This document shows positions 9,408-17,463 of a DNA stretch of 64,000 nt, in pieces. Under the pieces are notes generated by a model. The model had not been told where the DNA came from. It ran no database searches and worked only from the letters and a program-made list of their open reading frames with translations. Within the stretch, counting starts at the first letter, position 1. Each line of letters begins with the position of its first letter. Source of the stretch: CAIYTF01 sp963664845. GTDB lineage: Bacteria > Bacteroidota > Ignavibacteria > Ignavibacteriales > Ignavibacteriaceae. Both the position numbers and the translations under genes were made by a program. The stretch lies in assembly GCA_963664845.1 (NCBI GenBank), contig OY761615.1, positions 5,394,001 to 5,458,000 on the forward strand. Reading direction: 5' to 3'.

Positions 9408-9481
9408 TAACCCCAGGTCAATTACGGACTACATACAATGATAAAATTGATTTCCCACAAGAAAAAAAAGCGGATAAATAG
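9408..9481 (+). pseudogene. 3' tail of the interrupted M91-like gene
   Basis: This is the distal fragment of the gene split by the insertion. It starts with the second copy of the target TAACCCCA and, in the frame set by the upstream fragment, reads TPGQLRTTYNDKIDFPQEKK followed by ADK and TAG at 9479-9481. It has no start codon of its own. The stop lies 1 nt before the ATG of the following lipoprotein gene. Confidence 0.7.
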
Positions 9482-9482
9482 A

Positions 9483-9995
9483 ATGAAACTAAAAATATTT
9501 CTTCTGGTAATTTTGTTGGGATGTTCTTCGTTTGCTGATATAGATTCTGTATACATTCAACATCTCATTCGACAGGACGCAAAAAGTAGCTTGATCATAA
9601 TCAATATTTGTGGTACAGATGCTTACAGAGCAGTCTGCAATCTTGGTCTATTGGATGAAGTGTATAAGAAGCACTATTGCAAAAAATATAAAAGTTTTTT
9701 TGTTTTTTTATATAAAGTTATTCATAATAAAAAACTGGTTCCTGAATATGGAGAAATAAGAAAATATTCCTCCCGTGTTTATAAAACAAAGATTTACTCA
9801 GAATTTAAAAGAAATTTTAGTTCGTCAATTAATAAATATTTGCTGCGCGAGTCTGGAAAGCTTCGTTGTAAAACAAAGCTTTCCCCAGGCATGAGGGATG
9901 AACTCGTTTATGTTATGTTTAATGCCAGGTATTATTGCTATGTCGGCGATTTTAGTGGGTATACTTATTTTCGAAAATGGGATGATGTTAAGTAA
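9483..9995 (+). CDS. Small putative lipoprotein, candidate immunity protein of the interrupted toxin
   Basis: A 170-residue protein. The open frame begins at 9438, but the ATG at 9483 starts MKLKIFLLVILLGCSSFAD, a lipoprotein signal with lipobox LLGC (Cys14), so that start is preferred. The earlier 15 codons would overlap the tail of the M91-like gene. The mature part is Lys- and Tyr-rich with several Cys and no domain I recognise. The gene lies 1 nt after the reconstructed toxin stop codon. Genes placed this tightly after polymorphic-toxin domains are often immunity genes, and a lipoprotein would fit protection in the periplasm. That role is inference from position only. The local sequence is much richer in A+T than the neighbouring core genes, which suggests transfer. 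Confidence 0.6.
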   Translation: MKLKIFLLVILLGCSSFADIDSVYIQHLIRQDAKSSLIIINICGTDAYRAVCNLGLLDEVYKKHYCKKYKSFFVFLYKVIHNKKLVPEYGEIRKYSSRVYKTKIYSEFKRNFSSSINKYLLRESGKLRCKTKLSPGMRDELVYVMFNARYYCYVGDFSGYTYFRKWDDVK

Positions 9996-10278
9996 AACAA
10001 AATCACGATTAATCAATATATTCGGAAAGTTGTCCTCAAAATCAGACTCCGGTTCCGTTCTCACATCAGTTCTTCTGACGGGATTTCTGATCATGTCCCT
10101 GCTTATAGGGATACTGACGATTATTTCGTTCGACTATCTTCTTGACCATAACCAATTGAAAAAGAAGAAGCTCGAACTGGCATGTTATTCCGCGGTGCAG
10201 CAAAATATTGCTCGGCACCGGGAGAATGGCATTCCAGAAAGTTATACAACCCGGATAGACTCCGCTAATGTTGAATAA
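9982..10278 (+). CDS. Short single-span membrane protein, PilX/pilin-like N-terminus, possibly truncated
   Basis: The open frame extends from 9898, but most of its first 28 codons lie inside the preceding gene. The ATG at 9982 gives 98 residues. The layout is a basic N-terminus, GSVLTSVLLTGFLIMSLLIG as a single hydrophobic segment, then LKKKKLELACYSAVQQNIAR. A hydrophobic stretch led by G-S and followed by an amphipathic helix resembles PilX or minor-pilin N-termini, but these proteins are normally far longer, so this may be a fragment. It overlaps the lipoprotein gene by 14 bp. No ribosome binding site is obvious, and whether it is expressed is uncertain. Confidence 0.4.
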   Translation: MMLSKTKSRLINIFGKLSSKSDSGSVLTSVLLTGFLIMSLLIGILTIISFDYLLDHNQLKKKKLELACYSAVQQNIARHRENGIPESYTTRIDSANVE

Positions 10279-10577
10279 GTATATGAGTTTCTAGTCACAC
10301 ATAAACTGCTCAGAGCACCACGTTCTAAGTTGTGCACTGCACAATGGACACGCGCTGTGTATCGTGCTCCCAACCCAAAATTCCCGGTAATTCTCTCCGC
10401 ATCTTCGCCCGTGCTCCGGAATTTGTTCTTTAAGATTTGTCCTGCAATCAGCGGTCAATGCATACAACTAAGCGACTGTATTTTCACCCGGGTGGTACAA
10501 CCGGGAGCAAAAAGACCATAACGTATTATAAAACAATGGCTTACACCATGCGCACCAACATGAGTTTCAAATCAGGT

Positions 10578-10801
10578 TAATCAATCCAAATCAGCTTCAA
10601 TCAGTGGTAGGAAAAGTGTTCATTTCGTTCACAGTATGCGTATTTGCGCAAAATTCAAAGCTTTTTTCCTTCCAACTATGAACACTATGAACGCTGCTGC
10701 TCCCGATTGCTTTGATCAATTAGCGCAACCAACATTCTGACACTTACATCCATCTTTCCTAAGCAGTGTAATCAATACAAATCAGTTTCAATCTGTGGTA
10801 G
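10578..10801. repeat. 33-nt direct repeat, two copies 191 bp apart
   Basis: Copies at 10578-10610 and 10769-10801 read TAATCAAT(C/A)CAAATCAG followed by (C/T)TTCAATC(A/T)GTGGTAG, with only three differences. The motif AATCAG..TCAATCTGTGG is a common dispersed repeat in environmental Bacteroidetes-group genomes, from recollection of the pattern rather than a search. Confidence 0.7.
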
Positions 10802-10814
10802 CGCCCGATTCCTA

Positions 10815-10877
10815 ACTCCGAAGGAGTGACATTATTGTAGCAATTGGAAAGCATTAGTTTTCGAACCCCGAAAGGGT
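10815..10877. repeat. Two small hairpins with compensatory stems and a shared GACATTATT tail
   Basis: Unit one (10815-10827) folds ACTCC-GAA-GGAGT. Unit two (10865-10877) folds ACCC-CGAAA-GGGT. Both are followed directly by GACATTATT. The stems differ in sequence but both still pair, which points to selection on or propagation of the folded form. Confidence 0.65.
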
Positions 10878-10978
10878 GACATTATTTTCGTATCAGTTTA
10901 AATAACCTGACAGAATAATCCATCTTCAGGTCATCAAAGGTTTTCCTATGGGAATTGTCCCAGCTGGACAGGTCGTCG

Positions 10979-12319
10979 CTATATCTCCGTTTCCGGGAAA
11001 ATCTCAATTGCCCTGGGGATTGCCCCATGCAGATACGATATGATCATTCCATAATTAACTATGGGGACTCCCGCATAAGCTGCCTGCTTCAAACGTGAGA
11101 GCATCATTTTGCGGGTCAGCATACAACTTCCGCAATGGACAATGAGCTTATAGTCCTTGATGTTTTCCGGAAAATCCTGTCCCTGGCAAAACTCAAATTG
11201 AACGTCTTTTTTGGTAAAGCTTCTTATCCAGCGGGGTATTTTAATTTTCCCTATATCGTCCGATTGCGCATGATGCGTGCATGCTTCCGCTATCAAAATT
11301 TTATCCCCGTTTTCAATGGTATCAATTGTTTTGATGCTTCGGGCAAAAATGCTCAGGTCGCCCTTGTGGCGTGCCATAAGAATTGAAAACGTGGTGAGCC
11401 GTATATCCGGTGGAGTATCCGCGGCCACCCGCATTATTGCCTGTGAATCGCACACTATCAATGCAGGTTTGCGGTTCAAACTGTCCAATGCGGCACGGAG
11501 TTCTTTGTCTTTGACAACAATGGTGATGGCACTGGAATCCAATGACTCACGGATGGTCTGCACCTGGGGGAGTATCAGTCTTCCTTTGGGCGCACCCAGA
11601 TCGATTGGGGTTACCAGCACAACAATGTCTCCCTGCCTTATCAGGTCGTTGATCAGCGGCGGTTCCACTTCCTCTGGAATTGATCTGGCAATCAGCGTGC
11701 GCAGCTCGGAAATAGACTCCGGCTGAAAAATGGATACTTCCTTCGATACGGCCCCGCACATGCTTATCTCGGTTTTCAAATGGAACAGATGATTCTGCTG
11801 AAACGCAGAGTCGGAGCCGTCCATTTTTGTTAATTCGATAATATCATCGGTATCATAATCAGCATCGGTAAGTTCTTTCCCCTCAATATTCGAATCTGCC
11901 AAATGCGCCGCCACATTGTCCGCAACGGAGATCAAATCGAGTTTGGTTATTACCACCATGAAGGGTAGTTTCTCTTTCAACAGAAAGTGAATGAAAGCCT
12001 TATCCTCTTTATGCAGTGATTGGTCAGCAGGCACCACAAGAAGCACATAGTCAGCAGCGCTGAGTGCTTTATAAGTTTTTGCAACCCGTTTGGTCCCCAG
12101 TTCGCTGTCATCGTCATAGCCGGCCGTGTCAACAAGCACAACAGGTCCGAAGGGGAGCAGTTCCATGGATTTCGAGACGGGATCGGTGGTGGTACCCGCG
12201 ATATCACTTACGATGGCAATATCCTGTCCCGCGAATGCATTCATCAGCGAGGATTTCCCGGCATTTCGTCTGCCGAGGAAAACAAGGTGTTTTCGTTCAG
12301 ATTTTGGTGTATTATCCAA
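10979..12319 (-). CDS. hydF: [FeFe]-hydrogenase H-cluster maturation GTPase HydF
   Basis: HydF is the GTPase scaffold that assembles the two-iron subcluster precursor and delivers it to the hydrogenase apoprotein in the cytoplasm. The protein has a P-loop GRRNAGKSS near residues 16-25, G3 DTAG, G4 TKLD, and the C-terminal cluster ligands CTHH near 345 and HCGSC near 396, matching the HydF C-x-H...H-C-x-x-C pattern. I choose a TTG start at 12319 (MDNTPKSERKH): no ATG lies nearby, the family N-terminus begins here, and an AGGAAA lies upstream. The open frame itself reaches 12448 inside the lyase gene. The start overlaps the lyase stop by 8 nt, implying translational coupling. At 446 residues it is slightly longer than the usual ~410, with extra sequence after the G domain around the DYDTDD region. 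Confidence 0.95.
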   Translation of the reverse strand: MDNTPKSERKHLVFLGRRNAGKSSLMNAFAGQDIAIVSDIAGTTTDPVSKSMELLPFGPVVLVDTAGYDDDSELGTKRVAKTYKALSAADYVLLVVPADQSLHKEDKAFIHFLLKEKLPFMVVITKLDLISVADNVAAHLADSNIEGKELTDADYDTDDIIELTKMDGSDSAFQQNHLFHLKTEISMCGAVSKEVSIFQPESISELRTLIARSIPEEVEPPLINDLIRQGDIVVLVTPIDLGAPKGRLILPQVQTIRESLDSSAITIVVKDKELRAALDSLNRKPALIVCDSQAIMRVAADTPPDIRLTTFSILMARHKGDLSIFARSIKTIDTIENGDKILIAEACTHHAQSDDIGKIKIPRWIRSFTKKDVQFEFCQGQDFPENIKDYKLIVHCGSCMLTRKMMLSRLKQAAYAGVPIVNYGMIISYLHGAIPRAIEIFPETEI

Positions 12320-13718
12320 GAGAGATTCCAATTTCCTGTTTAACAATAGTAAGAAGCTCCTCCGGCGATAAACTGAGCCGCGAGGAAGTGAATTCAAGAA
12401 AGCTTGTTTCGCCGGGGAATTCTTTAACAAGCTGTGCAATTTTGTCATACCCGAAATGTGGTATCAAAAGTGCCGATATGGCCGTTGACCGCAACAAATG
12501 CTCAAGGCAGTTCTTCTTGTCTGCCTGTATCCCCGTGATGCATTTTGCCGTAAGGTTGTTCACCATTGCAAGCAGCAGTGACTGACTCTTCAGGAACAAA
12601 TGCGCAATCATGGGCATATATTGCTGCAATTCCAGATTTCCCATCGATACGAGGTTGGAGATCATTGCATCATGTCCCTTCACCAGCTCGGCAATTTGTA
12701 TTGCATTTTCCAGAATAACCGGATTTACCTTTCCGGGCATAATCGTAGAACCCGATTGCATCTCCGGCAGGTGAATTTCGCACAGGCCGCCATACGGGCC
12801 GCTTGAAAGCCAGCGCAGGTCGTTGCACATTTTCTGAAGGGAAACGGCGGCTGTTTTAAGAATTGCATGTGTTTCAACCACGGTATCGAGGTTTTGTGTG
12901 CCATCTATTAAATCCTCGGACTTTGCCAATGGCAGCCCGGTTATCGCCCGAAGTTCATTGTATATCTGGCTAACAAAACGCGGTGATGCAGCAACAGAGT
13001 TTCCAATTGCGGTGCCTCCAAGATTAACAGAGCGCAGACGTTCTTCAACATTATAGAACCGCCAGCGGTCCCGCGAAATTGCCTGAGCCCAGGCTCCAAA
13101 TTCCTGCCCCAGCGTCATGGGAACAGCATCCTGCAACTGGGTTCTGCCTAGTTTCAGCACGGCAGAAAACTCAGTCTCTTTTTTCTGCAGTTCTGTTTGT
13201 AATGCAGAAAAAGCAGTTTGCAAGTCCTTTAGGAGGTAGAGTGCTGCTGCCTTAAAGGCCGTAGGGAATGTGTCGTTGGTCGACTGGTTTTTGTTTATGT
13301 CGTCCAGCGGGTGAATAAGGTTGTATTCGCCGGCCTGTAATCCGGCTTTTTGCAGTGCAAGATTTGCAGTCACCTCGTTGATGTTCATGTTGAGAGATGT
13401 TCCGGCACCACCCTGGTAGGGGTCAACAATTATGGATTCAAACAGAAGATTTCCCTTGGTCGTCGGATCCTGAGCGGCATAATCAAGGAGAATATCTATA
13501 GCGTAGATAATATGCGAATATTTTTCAGCGGTAAGGTCGCCGAGTACGAAGTTGGTTTTGGCGCAGGCTTTCTTAACAAGCAGGAAGCATTTAATCAGTA
13601 CCGGATGAACTTTTTCACCCGAAGCGGGGAAGTTATATGAGGCTCGCAAGCTTTGCAGTCCGTAGAGTGCATCAGCCGGCATTTGCATTTCACCAAGATT
13701 GTCTCGTTCAGTTCGCAT
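12312..13718 (-). CDS. aspA: Aspartate ammonia-lyase/fumarase family enzyme linked to hydF
   Basis: A 468-residue member of the fumarase II/aspartase superfamily. It has the signature GSTIMPGKVNP near residue 324, NMNINEV and QSTNDTFPTAFK in the active-site regions, and TQLQDAVPMTLGQEF. The family interconverts fumarate with malate, aspartate or related compounds. The superfamily alone does not settle the substrate. Placement directly before and overlapping hydF, across from hydG-hydE, matches an arrangement known in other anaerobes, where the enzyme is usually annotated as aspartase. Releasing ammonia for the bridging amine of the H-cluster dithiolate is an attractive role, but it is inference here. 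A class II fumarase remains possible. Confidence 0.85.
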   Translation of the reverse strand: MRTERDNLGEMQMPADALYGLQSLRASYNFPASGEKVHPVLIKCFLLVKKACAKTNFVLGDLTAEKYSHIIYAIDILLDYAAQDPTTKGNLLFESIIVDPYQGGAGTSLNMNINEVTANLALQKAGLQAGEYNLIHPLDDINKNQSTNDTFPTAFKAAALYLLKDLQTAFSALQTELQKKETEFSAVLKLGRTQLQDAVPMTLGQEFGAWAQAISRDRWRFYNVEERLRSVNLGGTAIGNSVAASPRFVSQIYNELRAITGLPLAKSEDLIDGTQNLDTVVETHAILKTAAVSLQKMCNDLRWLSSGPYGGLCEIHLPEMQSGSTIMPGKVNPVILENAIQIAELVKGHDAMISNLVSMGNLELQQYMPMIAHLFLKSQSLLLAMVNNLTAKCITGIQADKKNCLEHLLRSTAISALLIPHFGYDKIAQLVKEFPGETSFLEFTSSRLSLSPEELLTIVKQEIGISLG

Positions 13719-14073
13719 CGTATATTTTATTTATTGAGTATAGAGTGAAAGATATTCCATTATTGCAATATTCATACCAGTTCCCTGAGGTGAAAGAAAA
13801 CCGGAAATTAGTACAGCGGAACACGGAAAATTAGCGGAAATTCACGGATATTCAAGCTCACTTCCTTATTCCTGCTGGAATGCATTCCTTTGCAAAAACA
13901 AGAAATACCTTCTCAGTTTCAATAAACCGCATATAAAAATTATCAATAATGGAAGTATTTTCTGGCATAAATATTGAACAAATAGCTTTAGAGAAGAGAA
14001 AACACTGTTTAATTGGCTTATATGGGCAATGTTCAGTGTTACTAACTAAAAATACAACTAATATGGCTATGTT
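13719..14073. other. Divergent intergenic region between the lyase-hydF pair and hydG-hydE
   Basis: 355 bp, AT-rich, presumably holding both divergent promoters of the maturation genes. A degenerate GAACACGGAAAATTAGCGGA-type repeat lies near 13815-13850, resembling dispersed repeats of this group. I see no clear FNR, Rex or sigma-54 site and no gene. Confidence 0.5.
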
Positions 14074-15465
14074 ATGGAATACATCAATGAAGAGTATATC
14101 AATTCGCTGATTGATAAACAAAGCTTGAACAATGAGGCATTACAAAGGGAAATTCTTGCAAAATCCCGCGAGGCCAAGGGTCTCACCTTGGAAGAATCCG
14201 CTGCACTTCTGAATATTTCTTCGCCTGAACTGATGGATGAACTTTTCCACACTGCAAAACAGGTTAAGGAAAGAATATACGGCAACCGCCTTGTTTTATT
14301 CGCACCTCTCTATTATACCAATTATTGCGTCAACAATTGCCTTTATTGCGCTTTTCGCATCGATAACAAAGAACTTGTCAGAAAAGCACTTTCCCTGGAT
14401 GAAATAGAAAATGAAGCAAGAACACTCGTCCGGCAAGGGCATAAGCGGCTTTTGCTTTTATGCGGTGAACATCCAAAAATGGCTCCGATCGAATTCCTTG
14501 GAAAGAGCATTGAACGGATATACAGCATCAACGAGAACGGGAATAATATCCGCCGCGTTAATGTGAACGTTGCCCCACTGACAGTTGATGAATTCAAACA
14601 ACTTGAATCATTCCAAATTGGAACCTATCAGATTTTTCAGGAGACCTATCATTATGAAACCTATAAGGTGATGCATCCGAGCGGACCCAAGAAGAATATG
14701 GGTTTCCGTATGATGGCACTGCACCGCGCAATGGAAGCCGGAATAGGCGATGTGGGCATGGGTGCACTTTATGGACTCGCCGATTACCGTTTTGAAACAC
14801 TCGCAACACTCTCACATGCCTTTGATCTTGAAAGAGTGTTTGGTGTTGGCCCTCATACCATTTCTGTGCCGCGGCTTGAGCCGGCATATAACGCACCTGC
14901 CGCTGCTCATCCTCCTCATGCGGTTGATGACCTCTCATTTAAGAAATTGGTGGCTGTTATCAGGCTGGCCGTACCCTATGTCGGGATCATTCTTTCCACT
15001 CGCGAACGTGCCGAATTCCGCCGGGAATTGTTTGAAGTTGGTGTTTCGCAAATCAGTGCCGGAAGTAAAACTTCACCTGGCGGCTATAAAGAAGCAGCTG
15101 AGCATCTAAGCAGCATGGATCACGAACAATTTGAGGTCGGCGATCACCGGTCACTTGATGAAGTGGTTAAGGATTGCTGCGATTTGGGATATCTGCCTAG
15201 CTTTTGTACAGCTTGCTATCGCTCTCAGCGGACTGGCGACCGTTTCATGGAACTTGCAAAAACCGGCGATATCGGCAAGATATGTGTCCCCAATGCTTTG
15301 ACGACGTTTAAGGAATATCTTATTGATTATGCCGGTGATGAAACCAAAGAGACCGGTGAAAAATTCTTAAAATCAGAATTGGAAAAAGCACCTTCTGCTT
15401 CGAGAGTAAAGACAGAGAAATTAATTAAACGCCTGCAGAATGGCGAACATGACATTTATTTTTAA
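14074..15465 (+). CDS. hydG: [FeFe]-hydrogenase maturase HydG (radical SAM tyrosine lyase)
   Basis: HydG cleaves tyrosine to give CO, cyanide and p-cresol, and builds the organometallic Fe(CO)2(CN) synthon for the H-cluster. The 463-residue protein has the radical-SAM CX3CX2C motif as CVNNCLYC near residue 86. It also has the diagnostic C-terminal CTAC followed after 22 residues by Cys (CX2CX22C) near 379, which binds the auxiliary dangler-iron cluster. That motif separates it from the related thiazole synthase ThiH. It is the first gene of a plus-strand pair with hydE, 38 nt apart, and is divergent from the lyase-hydF pair. No hydrogenase large subunit is found in the window, so the target enzyme must be encoded elsewhere. 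Confidence 0.97.
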   Translation: MEYINEEYINSLIDKQSLNNEALQREILAKSREAKGLTLEESAALLNISSPELMDELFHTAKQVKERIYGNRLVLFAPLYYTNYCVNNCLYCAFRIDNKELVRKALSLDEIENEARTLVRQGHKRLLLLCGEHPKMAPIEFLGKSIERIYSINENGNNIRRVNVNVAPLTVDEFKQLESFQIGTYQIFQETYHYETYKVMHPSGPKKNMGFRMMALHRAMEAGIGDVGMGALYGLADYRFETLATLSHAFDLERVFGVGPHTISVPRLEPAYNAPAAAHPPHAVDDLSFKKLVAVIRLAVPYVGIILSTRERAEFRRELFEVGVSQISAGSKTSPGGYKEAAEHLSSMDHEQFEVGDHRSLDEVVKDCCDLGYLPSFCTACYRSQRTGDRFMELAKTGDIGKICVPNALTTFKEYLIDYAGDETKETGEKFLKSELEKAPSASRVKTEKLIKRLQNGEHDIYF

Positions 15466-15503
15466 GCGGGTGTGTACCTCATCCATTGCGCCGGTGTAAA
15501 CCT

Positions 15504-16559
15504 ATGACAAATGTACATAAGATTATAGAGAAAGATAAACTGGGAAAGGAGGATATCATTGAACTCCTTTCCCTTGAGTCGGAAGAAGAGAAGCATATCC
15601 TCTTTAAGGCCGCAAGGGAGTGCCGTGACCATTATTGCGGAAAAAAGGTACACCTTCGGGGGATTATCGAATTTTCGAATTACTGCTCGCAGGATTGTAA
15701 CTATTGCGGTATACGGAAGAGCAGAAACACCGTTGAGCGCTATCGGTTAACGCCTGAGGAGATCATGGATGCCGTTGGCCTGATCCACCGGTCAAACGTG
15801 AAAACTGTGGTTCTGCAGTCCGGTGAAGACCCTTATTATGATTGTGACTTTATCACTTCGATCATAGTGAAGATCAAGGAAAAATATGGGCTTGCCATCA
15901 CCCTGAGTCTGGGGGAAAGGGAATTCTACGAGTATGAGGCATGGCGGCATTACGGTGCCGACCGGTATCTGCTGAAGCATGAGACAGCCAATGCAGAGAT
16001 TTATTCCACTATTCATAATGGGCAAAGCTTGGATCAGCGGCTTCTTCATCTGGGATACCTGCAGGAATTGGGATTTCAGATTGGCAGCGGAAATATCATT
16101 GGGCTGCCCGGGCAAACGCTCTCGGACATTGCAGATGATATCATCCTTTGTTCTCAGTATGAACTGGATATGGGTTCATTTAGTCCGTTTTTGCCTTCTA
16201 CGGACACACCGTACGAATCACATCCCAAAGCTGCTGTTGATTTAACACTGAAAACCATGGCAATTGCCAGGTTGGTTCTCAAAAATACCCACATCCCATC
16301 AACAACGGCGCTTGCCACTCTTGATGACCGGGGACGGGAGAAGGGGATATGCTGCGGTGCGAATGTTGTTATGCCGTCTTTCACGCCTTCACGGGCGAAG
16401 ATCAACTATACGATCTATGACAATAAACGCTGCTTAACTGAAGATCCGGTGGCATGTATGCCCTGCCTAAAGGCCAGAATTGAAAGCTGTGGAGTTGAGA
16501 TTGATGCAGGATATGGCCATTCGTTCAAGCAAATGATTGCGGATAATTTATCCGGATAA
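15504..16559 (+). CDS. hydE: [FeFe]-hydrogenase maturase HydE (radical SAM)
   Basis: HydE is a radical-SAM enzyme acting after HydG on the iron-cysteine synthon on the way to the two-iron subcluster. The radical-SAM site is CSQDCNYC near residue 61. A second cluster site near the C-terminus reads CLTEDPVACMPC (C-x7-C-x2-C), as in characterised HydE. This second site is not needed in all members. The frame is open from a TTG at 15486, but the ATG at 15504 is a better start and gives 351 residues, normal for the family. It lies 38 nt after hydG and is probably co-transcribed. With hydF nearby, the full HEF-G maturase set is present. Confidence 0.96.
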   Translation: MTNVHKIIEKDKLGKEDIIELLSLESEEEKHILFKAARECRDHYCGKKVHLRGIIEFSNYCSQDCNYCGIRKSRNTVERYRLTPEEIMDAVGLIHRSNVKTVVLQSGEDPYYDCDFITSIIVKIKEKYGLAITLSLGEREFYEYEAWRHYGADRYLLKHETANAEIYSTIHNGQSLDQRLLHLGYLQELGFQIGSGNIIGLPGQTLSDIADDIILCSQYELDMGSFSPFLPSTDTPYESHPKAAVDLTLKTMAIARLVLKNTHIPSTTALATLDDRGREKGICCGANVVMPSFTPSRAKINYTIYDNKRCLTEDPVACMPCLKARIESCGVEIDAGYGHSFKQMIADNLSG

Positions 16560-16760
16560 CCTGATAATGGATCAAAGGGGAAAATAGGGCTCCTGAGTCA
16601 GCGGATTTTTAGCGCTTTTGGGGAAATTACGTAAGTTTATACATGTTTCACTGGTGATATACCAAACCGTATACTTTAGTTTCAATAATAACATAATATA
16701 ACAGGGAAAAGATGTCTTCTCCTTTTGAAGAATACAATCTTTTGTTTAAATTTCGTGCTT

Positions 16761-17435
16761 ATGGAAAAAATAATAATCGCTATTGATGGTCCGGCAGGTT
16801 CCGGGAAAAGTACTACTGCACAATTGCTGGCAAATCGTCTCAATTATCTCTATATAGATACCGGCGCGATGTATCGTGCGGTTACGTTTTTAGCTATGAA
16901 AAACGGGATTTTGGATGACCCTGAAGCCATTGTCAAAAGGCTAATGGATACCAAAATCAGATTGATGTATGCGGATGGTATTACCCAGGTTTTTTTGGAT
17001 GACGAGGAAGTTACTCAGGAACTTCGTTCCCGGGAGGTTAATGACCAGGTCAGTTACATCAGTAAGATCAAAGATGTCCGTAAGGAATTGGTTAAACGCC
17101 AGAAAAAGATGGGAGAAAACTTTGGTGTAGTGATGGAAGGGCGTGATATTGGCACGGTTGTTTTCCCGCATGCAAAATTGAAGATATTTCTCATTGCCAA
17201 TTTGGATATCCGGGCAGAACGACGTTTGAATGAAGTTGCACAAAAAGGCGCCAATATTTCGCTGGTTGATGTCAAAGAAAATTTGCAGAGCCGGGATCAT
17301 ATTGATTCCTCGAGAGAGGTTGATCCGTTAATGAAAGCTCCTGACGCCTATACGGTCGATACAACTGAGCTGACAATTGAACAGCAGGTTGAATACATAT
17401 ATGGCCTGGCTCAGGAAATCCTGAAAAAGGGATGA
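16761..17435 (+). CDS. cmk: Cytidylate kinase
   Basis: Phosphorylates CMP and dCMP using ATP in pyrimidine nucleotide recycling. MEKIIIAIDGPAGSGKSTTA opens with the P-loop (GPAGSGKS), followed by YIDTGAMYRA and GRDIGTVVFP, which are CMP-binding family motifs. The C-terminal half has RAERR and SRDHIDSSREVDPL. The frame is open upstream to 16725, but the ATG at 16761 fits the family start and gives 224 residues. It is followed after 28 nt by ispH and then rpsA. The cmk-ispH-rpsA order is conserved in several phyla, so this block is vertically inherited core. Confidence 0.96.
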   Translation: MEKIIIAIDGPAGSGKSTTAQLLANRLNYLYIDTGAMYRAVTFLAMKNGILDDPEAIVKRLMDTKIRLMYADGITQVFLDDEEVTQELRSREVNDQVSYISKIKDVRKELVKRQKKMGENFGVVMEGRDIGTVVFPHAKLKIFLIANLDIRAERRLNEVAQKGANISLVDVKENLQSRDHIDSSREVDPLMKAPDAYTVDTTELTIEQQVEYIYGLAQEILKKG

Positions 17436-17463
17436 TTGCAACTATTAGTACAGTAAATTTACA

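Larger units (their letters stand above)
10279..10978. other. 0.7-kb gene-free stretch with degenerate repeats
   Basis: No supported gene. The first ~290 bp look like decayed sequence without protein-like frames. Two repeat types follow: a 33-nt direct repeat at 10578 and 10769, and paired small hairpins at 10815-10877. Both are listed separately. No clear terminator for hydF is seen at the right end. Confidence 0.55.

Noticed and set aside
12320..12448. Upstream extension of HydF to 12448
   Set aside because: This part lies wholly in the lyase coding region and reads a Ser/Arg-rich chance peptide. The HydF family starts at MDNTPKSER.
12312..13718. Calling the lyase class II fumarase with certainty
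   Set aside because: The superfamily motifs are shared. The hydF context favours aspartase, but the active-site residues alone do not settle the substrate.
13637..13834. 65-residue plus-strand frame before hydG
   Set aside because: It overlaps the lyase start on the other strand and shows no protein-like features.
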